From Bacillus sp. EB106-08-02-XG196 (GTDB lineage: Bacteria; Bacillota; Bacilli; Bacillales; Cytobacillaceae): a stretch of 64,000 nt of DNA. The stretch spans positions 207,697-271,696 of the forward strand of contig NZ_JABWSY010000010.1 in assembly GCF_013396335.1 (NCBI RefSeq). The letters are read 5' to 3'. Under the pieces are notes generated by a model, which saw nothing but the letters and a program-made list of their open reading frames with translations, had not been told where the DNA came from and searched no databases. Made by a program: the position numbers and the translations under genes. This document shows positions 20,366 through 28,970 of the stretch, in pieces; the stretch's first letter is position 1, and every line of letters begins with the position of its first letter.

Positions 20366-21598
20366 ATGCAGCGGCAAAAGCTATTAATTAATGGAGAGAG
20401 ATTAAAGAATGAGCTTGAACGGTTTGCTAACTTTGGCAGGACGGAAAACAATGGTGTAACCCGGCTGTCGTTATCTGAGGAAGATCGGGCAGCTAGAGAC
20501 TTTTTTCGAGCATGCTGTGAGGAAATTGGCTTAACTGTTAAGGTTGATGACATGGGCTGTGTGTATGCAACATTAGAGGGTGCTGAGAATAAACCTCCTA
20601 TACTAATTGGCTCCCATTTGGATTCGGTTAAAAAAGGCGGAAGATTTGATGGTGTGCTTGGGGTATTAGCTGGATTAGAAGTAGTTAGAACACTCGTAGA
20701 AAATAAGATTAAGCCTCGCGTCCCAATTACGATTGTTAACTTTACAAATGAAGAGGGTGCAAGGTTCGAGCCTTCGATGATGGCATCTGGAGTACTTTCA
20801 GGTAAATTTGATAAGAATGTAATGTTGAAAAAGAAAGACTCGGCGGGAATTACTTTTGAAGAAGCATTGAAAGGAATTGGATATGAAGGCGCGATTGAAA
20901 ATCGTCTAAAAGAGGGTTCTGCGTTTTTAGAATTGCATATTGAACAAGGACCGATTCTTGAAAAAGAAGCCCTTTCAATTGGTGTCGTGGAATGTGTGGT
21001 AGGCATGGCATGCTTTGATATTGAAATAACTGGTGAATCCGATCATGCCGGAACGACACCGATGAGTATGAGAAAAGATGCGCTTTTTGCTGCCAATAAT
21101 CTAATTAATGAGATTCGCAGGGTATTAGGAGCGCTAAATGAAGAATTAGTATTTACCATTGGCAGGGTGAATGTGTATCCGAGTATTCATACCGTCATTC
21201 CAAACAAGGTCGTATTTTCACTAGAGGCCAGACATAAAAATCCGGAGATTGTTCGTACTTTTAAAAATTTTGTTGAAAATCTTCCTAACTTAGGTTTAAA
21301 CGAGGGCTGTGAGGTACAGACTACGAAGCTGTGGGAGCGGGATACCGTTTGGTTTAATACAGATATTGTAAACCAATTAGAAAAATCGGCACAGTCACTA
21401 GGTTATAGCAATAAAAGAATGGTCAGCGGTGCGGGACACGATGCCCAATTTATTGCCAGCTATGTTCCTTCAGCAATGCTGTTTGTTCCGAGTTTTAATG
21501 GGAAAAGTCATTGTGAAGAAGAATTAACTACATGGGAAGAGTGTGAAAAAGGCGTAAATGTTCTGTTAGATACCGTACTAGCATTGCTATCCAAATAA
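20366..21598 (+). CDS. M20-family Zn hydrolase (N-carbamoyl-L-amino-acid hydrolase / allantoate amidohydrolase type)
   Basis: Metal-binding motifs of the HyuC/AllC group are present: GSHLDSVKKGGRFDG, TNEEGARF and LELHIEQGPILE, plus the dimerisation-domain motif DHAGTTPMSMR and a late GAGHDAQF histidine. The 410-residue length is typical. ATG 20366 follows AAAGGAG by eight bases. Enzymes of this group cleave N-carbamoyl amino acids or ureido compounds; the sequence alone cannot fix the substrate. It is a lone gene with its own terminator. A paralogue lies at 41.5 kb. Confidence 0.88.
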   Translation: MQRQKLLINGERLKNELERFANFGRTENNGVTRLSLSEEDRAARDFFRACCEEIGLTVKVDDMGCVYATLEGAENKPPILIGSHLDSVKKGGRFDGVLGVLAGLEVVRTLVENKIKPRVPITIVNFTNEEGARFEPSMMASGVLSGKFDKNVMLKKKDSAGITFEEALKGIGYEGAIENRLKEGSAFLELHIEQGPILEKEALSIGVVECVVGMACFDIEITGESDHAGTTPMSMRKDALFAANNLINEIRRVLGALNEELVFTIGRVNVYPSIHTVIPNKVVFSLEARHKNPEIVRTFKNFVENLPNLGLNEGCEVQTTKLWERDTVWFNTDIVNQLEKSAQSLGYSNKRMVSGAGHDAQFIASYVPSAMLFVPSFNGKSHCEEELTTWEECEKGVNVLLDTVLALLSK

Positions 21599-21605
21599 AT
21601 AGGAG

Positions 21606-21637
21606 GAGACACCAGAATTCATTCGGTGTCTCTTTTT
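21606..21637 (+). terminator. Terminator after the M20 hydrolase
   Basis: GAGACACC pairs with GGTGTCTC around AGAATTCATTC, followed by TTTTTG. Confidence 0.8.
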
Positions 21638-21700
21638 GTTGGAAAGGGTGTTTTCTAATAGTATCTAAATGGGGCAAGGAGGATTCGCCTTTAATTGGTG

Positions 21701-21964
21701 GTCTTGAGGACAAATCGCGCGGTCCGTCGGTAAGATAAGTCCTTAATAAAGGGTCTTGAGGACAAATCCGCGAGGGCCATCAGAAGGATTAGTCCTTAAT
21801 ACAGGGTCTTGAGGACAAATCCGCGCGGGCCGTCGGAAGGATTAGTCCTTAATACAGGGTCTTGAGGACAAATCCGCGCGGGCCGTCGGAAGGATTAGTC
21901 CTTAATATAGGGTCTTGAGGACAAATCCGCGCAGGCTGTCAGAAGGATTAGTCCTTAATATGAA
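21701..21964. repeat. Tandem array of five 52-53-bp hairpin-forming units
   Basis: Units start at 21701, 21753, 21806, 21859 and 21912. Each has a left arm TTGAGGACAAATCC, a GC-rich centre (CGCGCGGGCCGTCGG in units 3 and 4) and a right arm GGATTAGTCCTTAA, so each can fold into a long hairpin. Units 3 and 4 are almost identical; unit 1 is the most diverged. There is no unique spacer between units, so it is not a CRISPR. It occupies the space between the M20 hydrolase terminator and brnQ. The rest of 21599-22223 holds only that terminator and an AT-rich brnQ upstream region. Confidence 0.85.
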
Positions 21965-22166
21965 GAGGAATACCTTTATTAGAATAGTTTATTTTCTATC
22001 ATATTTGGCTACAAAAAATTTGTATCTGCGTTCCTAATTAAATTGAACAACTATTTTAAAAATTCTTTGCAGTTTTGAGTAGAATTTTGTATATTGATAT
22101 AGGGAATATTGTAGAAATAAACTTATTGTAACAACGTTTATTTTAAAAAAACAATATATTATTAAT

Positions 22167-22181
22167 AATTTTTGTAAAATT
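22167..22181 (+). promoter_or_regulatory. Weak CodY-box-like site upstream of brnQ
   Basis: AATTTTTGTAAAATT matches the CodY consensus AATTTTCWGAAAATT at 12 of 15 positions and lies 43 bases before the brnQ start. CodY control of branched-chain amino-acid uptake is known in Bacillus, but in AT-rich DNA such a match can be chance. Confidence 0.3.
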
Positions 22182-22223
22182 TGGACTATCACTTCCTTTT
22201 TATACAATTATTGGAGGACTTTC

Positions 22224-23549
22224 ATGGAACGAAAATTACCATTAAAAGAAATTATTGCCTTAGGCTTTTTTATGTTCGCCTTATTTTTAGGTGCTGGAAA
22301 TATTATTTTCCCGCCATTACTTGGACAGCAAGCTGGTGAATCTCTTTTGTCAGCTATGATTGGATTTTTAGTGACGGGTGTTGGATTGCCGCTTTTGGCT
22401 GTCTTTACAATTGCGAGATCAGGCGGGGATCTAAATGACTTATCTAATAGAGTACATCCGGCATTCGCTAAGGTCTTTCCGGTTATTATTTATTTAACAA
22501 TTGGGCCATTTTTCGGAATACCTCGAACCGGTACCGTAACCTATGAGATAGGTGTTGCACCATTCCTATCAAATGAAAGCAGCATGGGATTATTTATTTC
22601 AACCTTTGTATTTTTCGTTATCACCTTTTGGCTGGCACTTAACCCGGCAAAGCTAGTAGATCGTGTGGGGAAAATTCTTACTCCGGTACTTTTACTATTA
22701 ATCGTAGTGATCTCAATAAGAGGATTTTCTTCACCGATTGGTTCCATTGGTGAGGCGGTAGGAAAATACAGAGATGGAGCGTTTTTTGGCGGGTTTGTTG
22801 AAGGCTATTTAACAATGGACGCAATTGCTGCTCTTGTTTTTGGCGTTGTGGTGATTAATCGAGTCCAAGAAATGGGAATAAAGACAGCATCCGTTATTCG
22901 TTCTTATACGATTAAGGCAGGGATCATTGCAGGGATTGGGTTATCGTTTGTCTATATTTCCTTATCATATATTGGTGCCACCAGTGTTGAGGGTGTTGGG
23001 ATACAGGAAAATGGCGGGGATATTCTTTCTTCTGTTACATCACTGTTATTTGGTCCTTTCGGCTCCATCATTCTTGCGTTGGTTATTACCGGAGCGTGTT
23101 TAACCACTTCAGTAGGTCTGGTTGCTGCATGTAGTGAATATCTAAGTCAACGATTTACTAGATTTTCCTATCCTGTTGTCGTGACCATACTTTGTTTATT
23201 TAGTTTCACAATGGCAAATCTAGGATTAAGTCAATTAATTTCTGTGTCAATACCACTCCTAATCAGTATTTATCCGATTGCGATTGTCCTAGTGGTATTA
23301 TCCTTACTACACTCCTATATACCGGTCTCGAGGGCTGTTTATATAGGTGCAATAGTAGGTGCTGGAATTATTAGCATTTACGATGGTTTTACCACTGCAG
23401 GTATTGAAGTAGCACCCATTTCGACAGCACTCACCTTCATTCCACTTTACACGAATGGATTAGGATGGCTGCTCCCAAGTATATTGGGCGGACTGCTAGG
23501 TGGGACCAGGGGGACGGTTCTTTTGGCCTTTTCTGGAAGGAAAAGTTAA
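22224..23549 (+). CDS. brnQ: Branched-chain amino acid transport system II carrier protein
   Basis: A 441-residue, roughly 12-helix LIVCS-family symporter that imports leucine, isoleucine and valine. The start carries LFLGAGNIIFPPLLGQQAG, and GPFFGIPRTGTVTYEIG is the other family signature. TTGGAGG lies before the ATG. The last 16 codons lie inside the first copy of a 48-bp tandem duplication, which may have replaced the original C-terminus; the protein remains of normal length. Confidence 0.93.
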   Translation: MERKLPLKEIIALGFFMFALFLGAGNIIFPPLLGQQAGESLLSAMIGFLVTGVGLPLLAVFTIARSGGDLNDLSNRVHPAFAKVFPVIIYLTIGPFFGIPRTGTVTYEIGVAPFLSNESSMGLFISTFVFFVITFWLALNPAKLVDRVGKILTPVLLLLIVVISIRGFSSPIGSIGEAVGKYRDGAFFGGFVEGYLTMDAIAALVFGVVVINRVQEMGIKTASVIRSYTIKAGIIAGIGLSFVYISLSYIGATSVEGVGIQENGGDILSSVTSLLFGPFGSIILALVITGACLTTSVGLVAACSEYLSQRFTRFSYPVVVTILCLFSFTMANLGLSQLISVSIPLLISIYPIAIVLVVLSLLHSYIPVSRAVYIGAIVGAGIISIYDGFTTAGIEVAPISTALTFIPLYTNGLGWLLPSILGGLLGGTRGTVLLAFSGRKS

Positions 23550-23633
23550 GGGACTAGGGGGACGGTTCTATCGGTCTTTTTTGATGGAAAAGTGAATCGA
23601 AAAAACCATAAGACCCGTCCTAACGGGTTCCAT
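23502..23633. repeat. 48-bp direct duplication plus inverted partial copy at the brnQ 3' end
   Basis: Copy A (23502-23549) and copy B (23550-23597) share GGGAC(C/T)AGGGGGACGGTTCT and a similar TCTTTT-rich tail. The segment that follows, up to about 23633, contains a partly inverted copy (AAAAAACC...AGACCCGTCC), so the RNA could fold. Copy A encodes the end of BrnQ. The GGGGACGGTTCT theme looks like a dispersed Bacillus repeat. Confidence 0.6.
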
Positions 23634-23657
23634 TATAGTAAATTTGAATATAAAAAG

Positions 23658-23683
23658 GCAGCCGTACTGGCTGTCTTTTTTGC
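23658..23683 (+). terminator. Terminator downstream of brnQ
   Basis: GGCAGCC with GGCTGTC around GTACT (one G-U pair), followed by TTTTTT. Confidence 0.75.
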
Positions 23684-23833
23684 ATAATGCCTTAATTGCT
23701 TGTTAAAACGAAATAATACAGGTATCGTTCATCATTCCTTCTCAATTCCTTTTTGAGGGAAGTGTTGTAAAATAATAGAAAAAGGTGTAAAATTACACTA
23801 AATACATATGAAAATTTTTAAGGAGGGGTTTTA

Positions 23834-25276
23834 ATGGGGAAAAATTTGCTTCCAATGTTTTTGTATTTTGGTGTAGTTCCACTTCTTATTTCATTCATCA
23901 CATTAACGATTACCACAGACAATTTTTTGATTACGACGATTCTGCCGCTTATCATTGGCGGTTTGATTGCTGGATGGATTGCCAGTAGAAATCTGATTAA
24001 ATCTGATGATAAAAAGGGACTTACGCTCATGTTCCTCTTACCGCTTGCTTATACTGCAGTAGCATGGGCAGTTTTTATGCTGATTAACGGCGGATTTTAC
24101 GGGGCAGATTCATGGTTAGTTTATGCTATTTTACATATAGCCATGGCGCCTATCTTTTTTATGACGATGCTAATGGGCGAGGGAAGATTGTTTCTATGGG
24201 CGCCATTAACCTATGAAGCAGCATTTGTATCTGGTGTTTTCTTATCACTCCTCATCAAAAGGGTCCGCCCCGCTTTTAACAAGAGGCAAATGATGACGGT
24301 ATTAACCGTATTCGTCCTGGCGATTGGTACAGGGGCTGGTGTTCAGTGGCAGCGGAGTAAGACAGTTCTGCCATCCTACGGATTTGAGTATGGCGGCGGC
24401 TATTCTTCTACAGATTTAACACCCTATGACGTAACAAATCCAGCTAATATCCTGCCTGAATTAGAATCTCCTACTACTTTTACGATAAAGAATTCTAGTG
24501 AAATGCCTATATTAGACGGAGCAGAAGCCGCATATCCTGTCTATTCTGCTTTTGCTAACACAGTTTATGAAAACATTAGTAATGTGGATAATGTAATGGA
24601 CATTGTGAGCTTCACAAATACAATTTACTCCTATGAACGACTCTTGTCTGGTGAAGTGGACATCTACTTTGGTGCAGAACCTTCGAAAGAACAGCAGGAA
24701 ATGGCTGAAAGGCAGGGAAAGGAACTGGTCATGACGCCCATTGGCAAGGAGGCATTTGTCTTTTTTGTTAATCCAGATAATAAAATAGATAGTTTAGACG
24801 TCTCCGAGATTCAGAGCATTTATTCTGGGAAAATTAAAAACTGGTCAGAGCTTGGTGGAAAGAATGAAAGAATAGTAGCTTTTCAACGTCCAAAAAACTC
24901 TGGCAGTCAAACGCTGCTGGAAAAGATTATGGGTGATACGCCAATCATGGAGCCTTTGAAGGAAGATGTTCCAGAAGGAATGGGCGGGATTATTGAACAA
25001 GTTGCCGACTACCGAAATTACGATAATTCAATTGGATTCTCATTCCGTTTTTTTGCAACAGGAATGAGAGATAGTAAAAATATTAAACTACTTGCAATCG
25101 ATGGTGTCGAACCAACACCTGAGAATATTTCGAGCGGAAAATATCCTTTTACTGCTAACCTTTATGCTATAACATTAAAGGACAACGCTAACACCACAAT
25201 TGAACCCTTTTTGGAGTGGATGAAGGGGCCACAAGGCCAAGAGATTATTGGGAAAATTGGTTATATAAAAAATTAA
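23834..25276 (+). CDS. Membrane protein with a C-terminal PstS-like substrate-binding domain
   Basis: The first ~170 of 480 residues hold about six hydrophobic helices. The rest is an extracytoplasmic type II binding-protein domain of the phosphate-binding PBP_like group: DGAEAAYPVYSAFA near the domain start, GKEAFVFFVNPDN, IYSGKIKNWSELGG, RPKNSGSQT and the family end GYIKN. PstS-like proteins are normally lipoproteins; here the binder is fused to a membrane domain. It could be a phosphate sensor or scavenger. No pstCAB genes are adjacent. The start is ATG after AAGGAGGGG. Confidence 0.75.
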   Translation: MGKNLLPMFLYFGVVPLLISFITLTITTDNFLITTILPLIIGGLIAGWIASRNLIKSDDKKGLTLMFLLPLAYTAVAWAVFMLINGGFYGADSWLVYAILHIAMAPIFFMTMLMGEGRLFLWAPLTYEAAFVSGVFLSLLIKRVRPAFNKRQMMTVLTVFVLAIGTGAGVQWQRSKTVLPSYGFEYGGGYSSTDLTPYDVTNPANILPELESPTTFTIKNSSEMPILDGAEAAYPVYSAFANTVYENISNVDNVMDIVSFTNTIYSYERLLSGEVDIYFGAEPSKEQQEMAERQGKELVMTPIGKEAFVFFVNPDNKIDSLDVSEIQSIYSGKIKNWSELGGKNERIVAFQRPKNSGSQTLLEKIMGDTPIMEPLKEDVPEGMGGIIEQVADYRNYDNSIGFSFRFFATGMRDSKNIKLLAIDGVEPTPENISSGKYPFTANLYAITLKDNANTTIEPFLEWMKGPQGQEIIGKIGYIKN

Positions 25277-25298
25277 AACTTTAGTGGAGGATGAGTAT

Positions 25299-26291
25299 AT
25301 GAAAAAGGTAAGATGGGGAATTTTAAGCACCGCTAAAATAGCTCAAAAATCATTAATTCCCGCATTTGGACGTGCGCAAAATGCTGTGGTCACAGGCATT
25401 GCCTCTAGCAGTGGAAGAGCTGAAGAGGTTGCGGCGCAATTTAATATAGCAAAGTCATACAGCAGCTATGAAGAAATGCTGCAAGATCCAGAAATAGACG
25501 CAGTCTATATCCCGCTGCCAAACCATTTACATAAAAAGTGGACGATTGAAGCGGCCAAACATGGAAAGCATATTTTATGTGAAAAGCCAGCTTCCTTAAC
25601 AGCAGAGGAAACGAAAGAAATGGTTGAGTTCTGCCGAGAGAAAAATGTTAAATTTATGGAAGCTTTTATGTATCAATTTCATCCACAGCATGAAAGAGTG
25701 AGAGAAATCATCAAAAGCGGTGAGATTGGTGAAGTTAAATTCATGCGCGCTAGCTTTTCATTTTTCCTTGCCCAGCCAGAAGGCAATGTTAGAATGGACT
25801 CAGATAAAGGAGGAGGAAGTCTTTATGATGTTGGCTGTTATGCCATTCATTCAATTCGGAAAATATTAGGTGCTGAGCCGATAGAAGTGGATGTTCACGC
25901 CAATATCGATTCGGACTATCAAGTAGATACCTCTGCCTTTGGTTATATGAAAATGGAAAATGGCGTTCATGCTCATTTTGATTGCAGCTTTGATATGGTG
26001 TTTAGAGCAGAATATGAAGTAATAGGGACTGAGGGTCAGATAAAGGTTCCAAGAGCATTCCGTCCAGATAATAATGGTGGAGAAGGGTTAGTCATTGTAC
26101 AAAAAGAAGGAGTAACAAGAGAAGAGAAAATAGTTGCTGATATTTATAAAGAAGAGGTTGAGCATATCTCAAGAGTGATCTTAGAGGATGGCGAACCTTC
26201 TTATACAGGAGAAAATGCTATTCAAAATATGCGTGTCATTGAGGCCTGTTATCAATCGATTAAAACAGGAAATATTATTAAATTAGTATAA
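25299..26291 (+). CDS. Gfo/Idh/MocA-family oxidoreductase
   Basis: A 330-residue NAD(P)-dependent sugar or polyol dehydrogenase-like enzyme. The N-terminal Rossmann domain (WGILSTAKIAQ, IPLPNHLH) carries the family signature HILCEKPAS, with the catalytic region GGGSLYDVGCYAIH further on. ATG 25299 follows GGAGG by eight bases; a GTG at 25284 is less likely. It lies 22 bases after the PstS-like gene, possibly one transcript. The substrate is unknown. Confidence 0.88.
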   Translation: MKKVRWGILSTAKIAQKSLIPAFGRAQNAVVTGIASSSGRAEEVAAQFNIAKSYSSYEEMLQDPEIDAVYIPLPNHLHKKWTIEAAKHGKHILCEKPASLTAEETKEMVEFCREKNVKFMEAFMYQFHPQHERVREIIKSGEIGEVKFMRASFSFFLAQPEGNVRMDSDKGGGSLYDVGCYAIHSIRKILGAEPIEVDVHANIDSDYQVDTSAFGYMKMENGVHAHFDCSFDMVFRAEYEVIGTEGQIKVPRAFRPDNNGGEGLVIVQKEGVTREEKIVADIYKEEVEHISRVILEDGEPSYTGENAIQNMRVIEACYQSIKTGNIIKLV

Positions 26292-26296
26292 TAATA

Positions 26297-26342
26297 AAGC
26301 AGCATAATTCCTATGAATTCTAAGGGGTTGTGCTGTTTTTCT
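26297..26342 (+). terminator. Terminator after the Gfo/Idh/MocA gene
   Basis: GCAGCATAATTCC pairs with GGGGTTGTGCTGT (several G-U pairs), followed by TTTTC. Confidence 0.6.
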
Positions 26343-26372
26343 ATGTATTAATTTCCAATACAAACATAGTGT

Positions 26373-26401
26373 TTTACCACTTTAGCAAGAAATAGTATTA
26401 T
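26373..26401 (+). promoter_or_regulatory. Candidate sigma-A promoter of the mtn/ABC operon
   Basis: TTTACC (26373) and TATTAT (26396) are 17 bases apart, 48 bases before the GTG start. No SAM-riboswitch (S-box) features are seen in the 157-base leader, unlike B. subtilis mtnKA. Confidence 0.4.
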
Positions 26402-26448
26402 AGGTAGAGGCAGAATTTTCGAAAGATTAAAGAAAGGGGGAACTGAGC

Positions 26449-27951
26449 GTGGCAACACTTTTAGAAATGAAAAATATTACGATCGAATTTCCGGGTGTAA
26501 AAGCGTTAAACGAAGTATCTTTTTCGACAGAGACAGGGACTACTCATGCTCTTATTGGTGCCAACGGAGCTGGTAAATCAACACTCATGAAGGTTCTCTC
26601 AGGAGCTTATCATCATTATACTGGTGAAATATATATGGATGGAAAACAAGTTACGATTCAATCGCCGAAGGATGCCCAAAAACTTGGTATTCAAATTGTT
26701 TACCAAGAAGTCGATACGGTACTTGTTCCATATTTAACGGTTGGAGAAAACATCATGCTGAATGAAACCGTTAATGATATGGGTAAAAAGCAATTTGTCA
26801 GCTGGAAGCATATACACGAAAAAGCTTCGAGCATCCTAGCCAGCATTCATGTGAATATCTCATCAAAGACATTGGTAAGTGAATTAACATTAGCTGAAAA
26901 ACAGATGGTGATTATTGCAAGGTCCTTGGTCAAGCAATGTAAATTTCTGATTTTGGATGAGCCGACTGCGCCGTTAAGTCACTCAGAAACGAATGAATTG
27001 TTTCGGATTGTTAGGGATTTAAAAAGCAGAAATGTCGGAATTATTTTTATTTCACATCGTCTTCCCGAGTTATTTGAGATTTGTGATGAGATCACGGTCA
27101 TGAAAAATGGTGAATTTGTCAGTAAGGAAAAGATTGCCGAAACTTCTCAAAATAGAGTAGTAGAGTATATGCTCGGAGAAAAGTTAGAGGAACAATTTCC
27201 TAAATCTAAAGTGGAAATCGGAAATAATGTCCTAGAGGTAAAAGGACTTTATGATACCGGGATGATTAAGAATTTTACTATGCACGTCAATGCAGGTGAA
27301 ATTGTCGGAATTGCCGGACTTGTAGGTGCAGGGAAATCCGAGCTTTGTAAGGCGTTATTTGGTGCTTCAAAAGTTACCGCAGGTGAATTGAAAATTAAGG
27401 GGAAAAAGGTACGTATTAAAGACCCGAATCAGGCAGTAAAACACGGTTTGGCCTTTGTACCAGAGGAAAGAAGAAAAGAAGGAATATTGGTTATTGAGAC
27501 TGTAGCTACTAATCTCACTGCTGCCAGCTTGGGGAAGTTTTCTAAGTTTTTGAGCCTCCTTGACTTCAAGGGTGAAAAGAAAATTTCGAGTCAGATGATC
27601 ACTAGTCTAGGAATCAAGACACCATCAGTAGAAACAAGGGTTCAAAACCTATCAGGAGGAAATCAACAAAAAGTCGCGATTGGAAAATGGCTGATTGCAG
27701 ACGCAGAGGTTTACATATTTGATGAACCCACTAAGGGTGTAGATGTCGGGGCGAAGAAGGATATCTTTGAACTTATATCTGAATTAGCAAAACGCGGCAA
27801 ATCTATTATTTATGCATCATGTGAATTCTCGGAAATTTTAGGAATTACTGACCGTGTTTATGTTGTTTATGATGGACAAGTGGCCAAAGAGCTAGCAACA
27901 AATACAACGAATGAAGAGGAACTATTGTTCTTGTCAACAGGAGGGAAGTAG
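26449..27951 (+). CDS. Sugar-type ABC transporter ATP-binding protein, likely 5-methylthioribose/5-deoxyribose importer
   Basis: A 500-residue double ATPase of the RbsA/MglA class. Domain 1 has GANGAGKST and ILDEPTAPLS, domain 2 has [17 protein letters not shown] and IFDEPTKGVD. The start is GTG 26449 after AAAGGGGG. It is first in a run with a permease, mtnK and mtnA, so the cargo is probably a 5-modified ribose such as methylthioribose, rather than ribose itself. No substrate-binding protein gene is adjacent, which is odd for this class. The specificity is inferred only from the neighbours. Confidence 0.85.
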   Translation: MATLLEMKNITIEFPGVKALNEVSFSTETGTTHALIGANGAGKSTLMKVLSGAYHHYTGEIYMDGKQVTIQSPKDAQKLGIQIVYQEVDTVLVPYLTVGENIMLNETVNDMGKKQFVSWKHIHEKASSILASIHVNISSKTLVSELTLAEKQMVIIARSLVKQCKFLILDEPTAPLSHSETNELFRIVRDLKSRNVGIIFISHRLPELFEICDEITVMKNGEFVSKEKIAETSQNRVVEYMLGEKLEEQFPKSKVEIGNNVLEVKGLYDTGMIKNFTMHVNAGEIVGIAGLVGAGKSELCKALFGASKVTAGELKIKGKKVRIKDPNQAVKHGLAFVPEERRKEGILVIETVATNLTAASLGKFSKFLSLLDFKGEKKISSQMITSLGIKTPSVETRVQNLSGGNQQKVAIGKWLIADAEVYIFDEPTKGVDVGAKKDIFELISELAKRGKSIIYASCEFSEILGITDRVYVVYDGQVAKELATNTTNEEELLFLSTGGK

Positions 27952-27952
27952 C

Positions 27953-28954
27953 ATGAGCGAAACAAATCTAGTTCAGAAAAAGGCACCTTCAAAAAAGGGT
28001 TTTGAATTATTTGATTTTTTATACAAATACGGTACTATTATTACAATCCTAGCGTTAATGGTGGTTTTTTCGATTACGAGTCCAGCCTTTATGGATGGCG
28101 CAAATATTATTAATATTCTAAGGTCCATTTCGATTGTAACCATTATTGCGGTTGGGATTACCATTTCCTTATCGGTTGATGGATTTGACTTATCTGTAGG
28201 TTCTACTGTTTCACTGACAAATGCAGTTGTGATTTCGATGTTTGTATGGTTTTCGCAAAACATCATCGTGGCACTATTAGCAGCGATTGGAGCCGCACTT
28301 GTAGTGGGTGCATTTAACTCGTTTATGATCGTAAAGGTACGAATTCCTGATATGCTAATGACCTTGGCAACAATGTTTATCATTCAAGGGATTGCATTAA
28401 CTTATACAAAAGGGGCAACCGTATCGCAAAACATGGTGATGCCGGATGGAACATTCTCAACGGGTACGATTCCAGAAGCCTTTTCAAAAATCGGACAGGT
28501 ACCATGGATTATTATCATCATGATTGTCGTGGTTCTTATTGTCCATATTTTTCTGAATTATACAAAACATGGACGATACATGTATGTGATTGGCGGAAAC
28601 AAAGAAGCAGCTAGATTATCTGGAATTCCAGTTAACAAATATAAAATTGCAGCGTATCTCATGTCTGCCACATTTGCAGCCATAGGCGGTATTGTACTTG
28701 CATCGCGTGTCATGACAGCGGAAATTAACTCAGGTGCGCCATATTTAATGGATGCAGTAGCAGCTGCTTTTATTGGGTCATCCGTTTTAGGTGCAGGCAA
28801 ACCAAATGCTTTTGGTACCTTCGTTGGAGCTGTATTAATTGGGATTCTGCAAAATGGTCTAGTGATGATGTCTGTTCCGTATTACGCAATGGATATCGTT
28901 AAGGGGACGGTTCTAGCTCTCGCACTTGCATTAACATACTATAAAAAGAAATAA
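27953..28954 (+). CDS. Sugar-type ABC transporter permease, likely 5-methylthioribose/5-deoxyribose importer
   Basis: A 333-residue BPD_transp_2 permease of RbsC type with about nine to ten helices and the coupling loop YVIGGNKEAARLSGIPV. ATG 27953 follows GGAGGGAAG and overlaps the end of the ATPase gene region by being one base past its stop. It pairs with the upstream ATPase and leads without a gap into mtnK. Confidence 0.87.
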   Translation: MSETNLVQKKAPSKKGFELFDFLYKYGTIITILALMVVFSITSPAFMDGANIINILRSISIVTIIAVGITISLSVDGFDLSVGSTVSLTNAVVISMFVWFSQNIIVALLAAIGAALVVGAFNSFMIVKVRIPDMLMTLATMFIIQGIALTYTKGATVSQNMVMPDGTFSTGTIPEAFSKIGQVPWIIIIMIVVVLIVHIFLNYTKHGRYMYVIGGNKEAARLSGIPVNKYKIAAYLMSATFAAIGGIVLASRVMTAEINSGAPYLMDAVAAAFIGSSVLGAGKPNAFGTFVGAVLIGILQNGLVMMSVPYYAMDIVKGTVLALALALTYYKKK

Positions 28955-28970
28955 TTTGGAGGGGTTTGTA

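Noticed and set aside
20362..21006. 214-codon open frame on the minus strand
   Set aside because: It lies fully inside the M20 hydrolase gene, has no family resemblance and is rich in Ser/Pro/Thr, typical of an antisense shadow.
21701..21964. CRISPR array
   Set aside because: The units abut each other without unique spacers, are themselves hairpins of 53 bp, and no cas genes are nearby.
26342..26448. SAM riboswitch (S-box) before the mtn operon
   Set aside because: The leader is short and lacks the conserved S-box helices and a terminator; only a promoter-like pair is visible.
28890..28915. GGGGACGGTTCT inside the permease gene as another copy of the brnQ-end repeat
   Set aside because: Only the short core matches, and it encodes normal permease residues, so chance similarity is more likely.
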